From Corynebacterium capitovis DSM 44611 (GTDB taxonomy: Bacteria > Actinomycetota > Actinomycetes > Mycobacteriales > Mycobacteriaceae), in the NCBI RefSeq assembly GCF_030440535.1, contig NZ_CP047117.1:124001-188000 (forward strand): a stretch of DNA of 64,000 nt, written 5' to 3'. The translations under genes were made by a program, and so were the position numbers. The notes under the pieces were generated by a model that was not told the origin of the DNA, made no database searches, and was given only the letters and a program-made list of their open reading frames with translations. The first letter of the stretch is position 1; each line of letters starts with the position of its first letter. Of this stretch, positions 63,604 through 64,000 are shown in pieces.

Positions 63604-64000
63604 ATGCACGTCGCCATGATCTCCATGCACACCTCGCCATTAGATCAGCCCGGGTGGGGCGATGCAGGCGGGATGAACGTCTACGTGATCAATCTGGCGC
63701 GCCAGCTCGCGAGGCGCGGGATCGGGGTCGACGTGTTCACCCGGGCGACGCGGCCCAGCCAGGGCCAGGTGGTTGGCGTCGAGAAGAACTTGCGAGTCAT
63801 CAATGTCGTGGCGGGCCCCTACGAAGGGCTGAGCAAAGAGGCTCTGCCCACCCAGCTGGCCGCGTTCTCGGGTGGCGTCGTCCAGTTCGCGCGGGAGGAG
63901 GGCTCCTCATACGACCTGATCCATTCCCACTACTGGCTTTCCGGTCAGGTCGGGTGGCTGCTGGCTGACTTGATTGGCGTGCCGCTCGTGCACACTGGGC
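63604..64000 (+). CDS. mshA: D-inositol-3-phosphate glycosyltransferase MshA (N-terminal part)
   Basis: The first 132 codons of a GT4 glycosyltransferase, cut by the right window edge. The N-terminus [20 protein letters not shown] and [21 protein letters not shown] closely match MshA, as do [23 protein letters not shown] and [20 protein letters not shown]. It joins UDP-GlcNAc to inositol 3-phosphate, the first step of mycothiol synthesis. TAAAGT (63591-63596) ends seven bases before the ATG, a leaderless pattern. Confidence 0.95.
   Translation, partial: MHVAMISMHTSPLDQPGWGDAGGMNVYVINLARQLARRGIGVDVFTRATRPSQGQVVGVEKNLRVINVVAGPYEGLSKEALPTQLAAFSGGVVQFAREEGSSYDLIHSHYWLSGQVGWLLADLIGVPLVHTG

Overview
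The window is chromosomal DNA of a high-GC Corynebacterium, species not determined. The genus call rests on a near-identical GlxR, a WhcA-type WhiB protein, RamB beside sdhCAB, a Cmt-type corynomycolyltransferase, an rmlCD fusion, MshA and mycothiol-dependent aldehyde detoxification. Gene order also follows the Corynebacteriales core (nth, TlpA-like, NUDIX, MarP, EphE-like, holin-X, HAD, 6C RNA, Ssd, Tad genes, helicase, cspA, topA, cyclase, holB). I see no insertion sequence, prophage or CRISPR array.

Layout. 1-3447 (minus): end of an Mrp/Mnh Na+/H+ antiporter operon (mnhA with fused B, mnhC, start of mnhD). 3597-9161: YhgE-like membrane protein, tRNA-Pro, metallophosphoesterase, YqeY protein and a class A penicillin-binding protein. 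9381-15348: whcA, DUF4177, RidA, MBL hydrolase, glxR (minus), then nth-TlpA-NUDIX-marP. 15345-17706 (minus): EphE-like hydrolase, holin-X protein, HAD phosphatase. 17787-24722: 6C RNA, the ssd-tadABC-flp-tadE-like operon and its convergent helicase. 24925-31587: cspA, DedA, topA, adenylate cyclase, holB. 31655-36621: tRNA-Thr, thioesterase-like gene, an acyl-CoA synthetase, SGNH hydrolase, mycothiol-dependent dehydrogenase and its MBL partner.

36605-44606 (minus): an overlapping eight-gene operon of HNH nuclease, M1 peptidase, flippase-like protein, rmlB, rmlCD, rmlA, GT2 and DUF2304. Its head has a TTGACA-N17-TAATGT promoter whose spacer is filled by a LexA/SOS-like box. 44766-53332: corynomycolyltransferase, a 36-residue ORF, lpd, SRPBCC protein, ramB, and sdhCAB. 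53363-64000: membrane proteins, a degenerate DeoC, LmeA-like protein, methyltransferase, DUF2505, murB, two tandem fadD genes, a ParA-like ATPase and the start of mshA.

How the genes work together. A cAMP circuit is visible: the membrane adenylate cyclase (28792-30330) makes the ligand of GlxR (11179-11862). In C. glutamicum GlxR and RamB control central carbon genes including sdhCAB. Envelope synthesis is well represented: PBP, murB, dTDP-rhamnose, mycolyl transfer, acyl-CoA ligases and the LmeA-like protein. Redox and mycothiol functions cluster too (WhcA, MscR, MshA, Lpd).

Gene organisation. At least 18 genes look leaderless: a TANNNT -10 hexamer ends 6-8 bases before the start codon and no Shine-Dalgarno is seen. 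I used this to choose starts. Four convergent gene pairs share the tetranucleotide CTAG as reciprocal stop codons.
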